From Croceicoccus sp. (GTDB taxonomy: Bacteria; Pseudomonadota; Alphaproteobacteria; Sphingomonadales; Sphingomonadaceae): a stretch of DNA of 16,184 nucleotides. This document shows positions 14,369 through 16,184 of the stretch, piece by piece. The position numbers and the translations under genes were made by a program. Where the stretch lies: contig JAPYSD010000028.1 in assembly GCA_029936705.1 (NCBI GenBank), positions 1 to 16,184 of the forward strand, in the 5' to 3' direction. The notes under the pieces were generated by a model. The model worked only from the letters and a program-made list of their open reading frames with translations. It was not told the origin of the DNA and did no database searches. Within the stretch, counting starts at the first letter, position 1. Each line of letters begins with the position of its first letter.

Positions 14369-16184
14369 ATGTCATCAAAAGCCCTCGAGGAAACGGATAG
14401 CCGGATGAACGATACCCTGGTCGCACTTGTCGGAAACGGACCGTCCGCCACGAGCGGGAAAAAGGTGCTGGATTCCTATGGCGAGGACTATCTGACGGCG
14501 CGGATGAACTTCTTCTTCCTGGAAGACCGGCCCGTTTACGGAAACCATGTCGACTGGTTCTTCTGGGCGGTCGATCGCCATGAACTTCACGACGGGCTGC
14601 GCGACATCGTTCGAAGCGGCAGGTACACGATCGACCAGTTCATGTCCGGAGAGCGGGCAGAGAAGCTGCACTACACGACCGGACCGGTCGAGGACGATCC
14701 GTTCTTCGACCCGGATCGCCTGCGCTACCACTGGCAGATCATCGCCACCAACCCCACGCTGGCGCGCGCGATGATGAGCCGGCCGCTGCCGACCTGCGGG
14801 CTGCAGGCGCTCGCGACGCTCGCCATCCTGGGATATCGGCGTTTCGTGATGATCGGGATGGATTTCTATCAGTCCACCGATCAGCGCTATGCCTACAGGA
14901 TCCCGCCCGAGCTGGCCGCGCAGCTTGGCGACAAGCACACGGCCCCGGGCTACGAAGCCGGTGCCCACGGACTGGAGGAGGATCTCCAGTTCCTGCGCAC
15001 CATCCTGGCCGAATTTCCGGATCTGGAACTCGATTATCATGGCGCCTGCGGCAAGGTTCCCGAACTGATCGCGCAGGCCCGCGCGGATCACGCCGCCTGG
15101 GCGGACGCGAGGTCGGCGACCCTCGATGCAGAGGATGACGCCGGGATCTCGCCTCCGCGCGAGGAAGCCGCGGATATCGCCGGGCAGATCCAGGCGCTGC
15201 GCTCGGAACTGTTCGAGGCGCGGATCGAGGCGCGCACCGCACGGCGCGAGGCCGAGCAGGCGCGGCGCGAGATGATGAGCCGGGCGGACGTCGCCGAACG
15301 CAAGGCGGTATCGGCCCTTGCGCAGTCGAACAGCCTGCGCAGCGTGGTGGATGTCCTGGCCAGCGACGGGATGCCGCACAGCAATGTCATCTGGGCGGTG
15401 CACGAGATGTCGTCGATGGCGGGCGTGTATCGGCCGCTGCAGGCCTATGCGGAATATTGCGCGCAATACACCGACCTGCGGCCCCGAATCGTCGATCTTA
15501 GCCGCATGCGGGAATCCGAAATGCGCGCCAAGGCGGAATTCGCCGGGGCCGCGCCGCACGTCCTGGTGATCAACTCGGTGGCCTGTTTCCACCAGCCCGC
15601 GATCGAGCGGATGATCGAGCAGGCCGACCGTATCGCGATCTATCTGCACGAGACGGCCTGGACGCTGGGCCGCTATGCCGAGATCCAGCCCGAGGGCTAT
15701 GCGCTGTTCCGCAAGGTGGTGGGCGACGCGGTGGTGATGTGCGTTTCGCCGGACCAGGCGCAGCACATTCGCGACGTCTATCATCCCGCCAGTGTCGAAG
15801 TGGTATGGAACACGGTCGACACGATGCTGCCGGCGCTTCAGCGCAGGGCCAATGCAGTCGCGGTCGATGCGCTGCCGGACACCAAGGGAGACCGCAGGCT
15901 TCGCATCGGGATGATCGGCTCCTACCAGGCGCGCAAGGGTGTCGAGCTGTTCACCGATACGGCGCGGCTGTTCCGGCAGGCCAACGACAAGGTCGGCTTC
16001 GAATGGATCGGCAAGCGTCACGAGGGCGTGATCGACATACAGGCGATCAAGTTCTGGGGCGCGAAGCCGCCCTCCGTCGCGCAATCGATGTTGCGGGAGT
16101 TCGACCTGGTTTTCATCCCCTCGCGCGACGATCCCCAGCCGCTTATCGCTTTGGAAGCTGCCGCGCGTGGCAAGAAGATCGTGG
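14369..16184 (+). CDS. Fused GT42 sialyltransferase-like / coiled coil / GT-B glycosyltransferase (partial, C-terminus outside window)
   Basis: The visible 605 residues hold three parts. Residues about 15-235 resemble GT42 sialyltransferases (Campylobacter Cst-II type): GNGPS (22-26), MNFFFLED (46-53), Arg138 in SRPLPTCG, LGYRRFVMIGMDFYQ (154-168), RYAY and His200 (YEAGAHGLEED). These line up with Cst-II's nucleotide-binding Asn, Arg129, Tyr156, Tyr162 and catalytic His188. Residues about 265-320 form a charged Ala/Glu/Arg coiled coil. From about 330 a GT-B (GT4-like) fold follows, with GMIGSYQARKGVELF and PSRDDPQPLIALEAAARGKKIV, where a DX7E stands for the usual EX7E. It likely transfers CMP-activated nonulosonic acid plus a second sugar. 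ATG 14369 has AAGGG 6 bases upstream; ATG 14405 is alternative. Confidence 0.8.
   Translation, partial: MSSKALEETDSRMNDTLVALVGNGPSATSGKKVLDSYGEDYLTARMNFFFLEDRPVYGNHVDWFFWAVDRHELHDGLRDIVRSGRYTIDQFMSGERAEKLHYTTGPVEDDPFFDPDRLRYHWQIIATNPTLARAMMSRPLPTCGLQALATLAILGYRRFVMIGMDFYQSTDQRYAYRIPPELAAQLGDKHTAPGYEAGAHGLEEDLQFLRTILAEFPDLELDYHGACGKVPELIAQARADHAAWADARSATLDAEDDAGISPPREEAADIAGQIQALRSELFEARIEARTARREAEQARREMMSRADVAERKAVSALAQSNSLRSVVDVLASDGMPHSNVIWAVHEMSSMAGVYRPLQAYAEYCAQYTDLRPRIVDLSRMRESEMRAKAEFAGAAPHVLVINSVACFHQPAIERMIEQADRIAIYLHETAWTLGRYAEIQPEGYALFRKVVGDAVVMCVSPDQAQHIRDVYHPASVEVVWNTVDTMLPALQRRANAVAVDALPDTKGDRRLRIGMIGSYQARKGVELFTDTARLFRQANDKVGFEWIGKRHEGVIDIQAIKFWGAKPPSVAQSMLREFDLVFIPSRDDPQPLIALEAAARGKKIV

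Noticed and set aside
14375..16084. A minus-strand open frame of 569 codons opposite the fused glycosyltransferase gene
   Set aside because: The plus strand carries the GT42-like and GT-B motifs; the antisense product is low-complexity Arg/His-rich sequence.
1..16184. Search for CRISPR arrays, insertion sequences, tRNA or rRNA genes and integration sites
   Set aside because: I saw no regularly spaced direct repeats, transposase-like products with terminal repeats, or tRNA/rRNA-like segments.

Overview
The window is high-GC DNA with dense genes, strong G/C preference at third codon positions and family assignments typical of Alphaproteobacteria. The closest fit is Sphingomonadales, perhaps Erythrobacteraceae: a BBP2_2-type outer-membrane barrel beside a short lipoprotein export protein, a SleB-like hydrolase, an MJ0042 zinc-ribbon protein and a DUF4136-like lipoprotein. 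This placement is inference from gene style; there is no rRNA in the window.

Layout. (1) 1-2870 is a surface-polysaccharide region: a partial outer-membrane beta-barrel gene (minus), a small hypothetical ORF (minus), a Wza-like lipoprotein export gene (plus) and a LuxR/NarL-type regulator (plus) closed by a strong terminator. Palindromes of similar layout lie upstream of both the barrel and the export gene. (2) 2898-10244 is ordinary housekeeping and accessory DNA: a membrane-anchored SleB-type cell-wall hydrolase (minus), then a zinc-ribbon membrane protein, a DUF4136-like lipoprotein, an M14 cytosolic-type carboxypeptidase, a tiny membrane ORF and dapE (all plus), a YigZ/IMPACT-domain protein (minus), a DAACS symporter and a small membrane protein (plus). 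(3) 10269-16184 is a nonulosonic (sialic-type) acid glycan locus. On the minus strand a NeuB-like synthase sits between two paralogous putative glycosyltransferases. Diverging from them is a large plus-strand gene, cut by the window edge, which joins a GT42 sialyltransferase-like domain, a coiled coil and a GT-B glycosyltransferase domain.

How region 3 could work: NeuB would condense a hexose-type precursor with phosphoenolpyruvate to make a nonulosonic acid. A CMP-transferase, not seen here, would activate it, and the GT42 domain and perhaps the two paralogous transferases would build it into a surface glycan. Regions 1 and 3 both concern the cell surface, but nothing in the sequence shows that they handle the same polymer. 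Region 3 is the best candidate for an undescribed system, mainly because of the fused GT42/GT-B enzyme and the paralog-NeuB-paralog arrangement.
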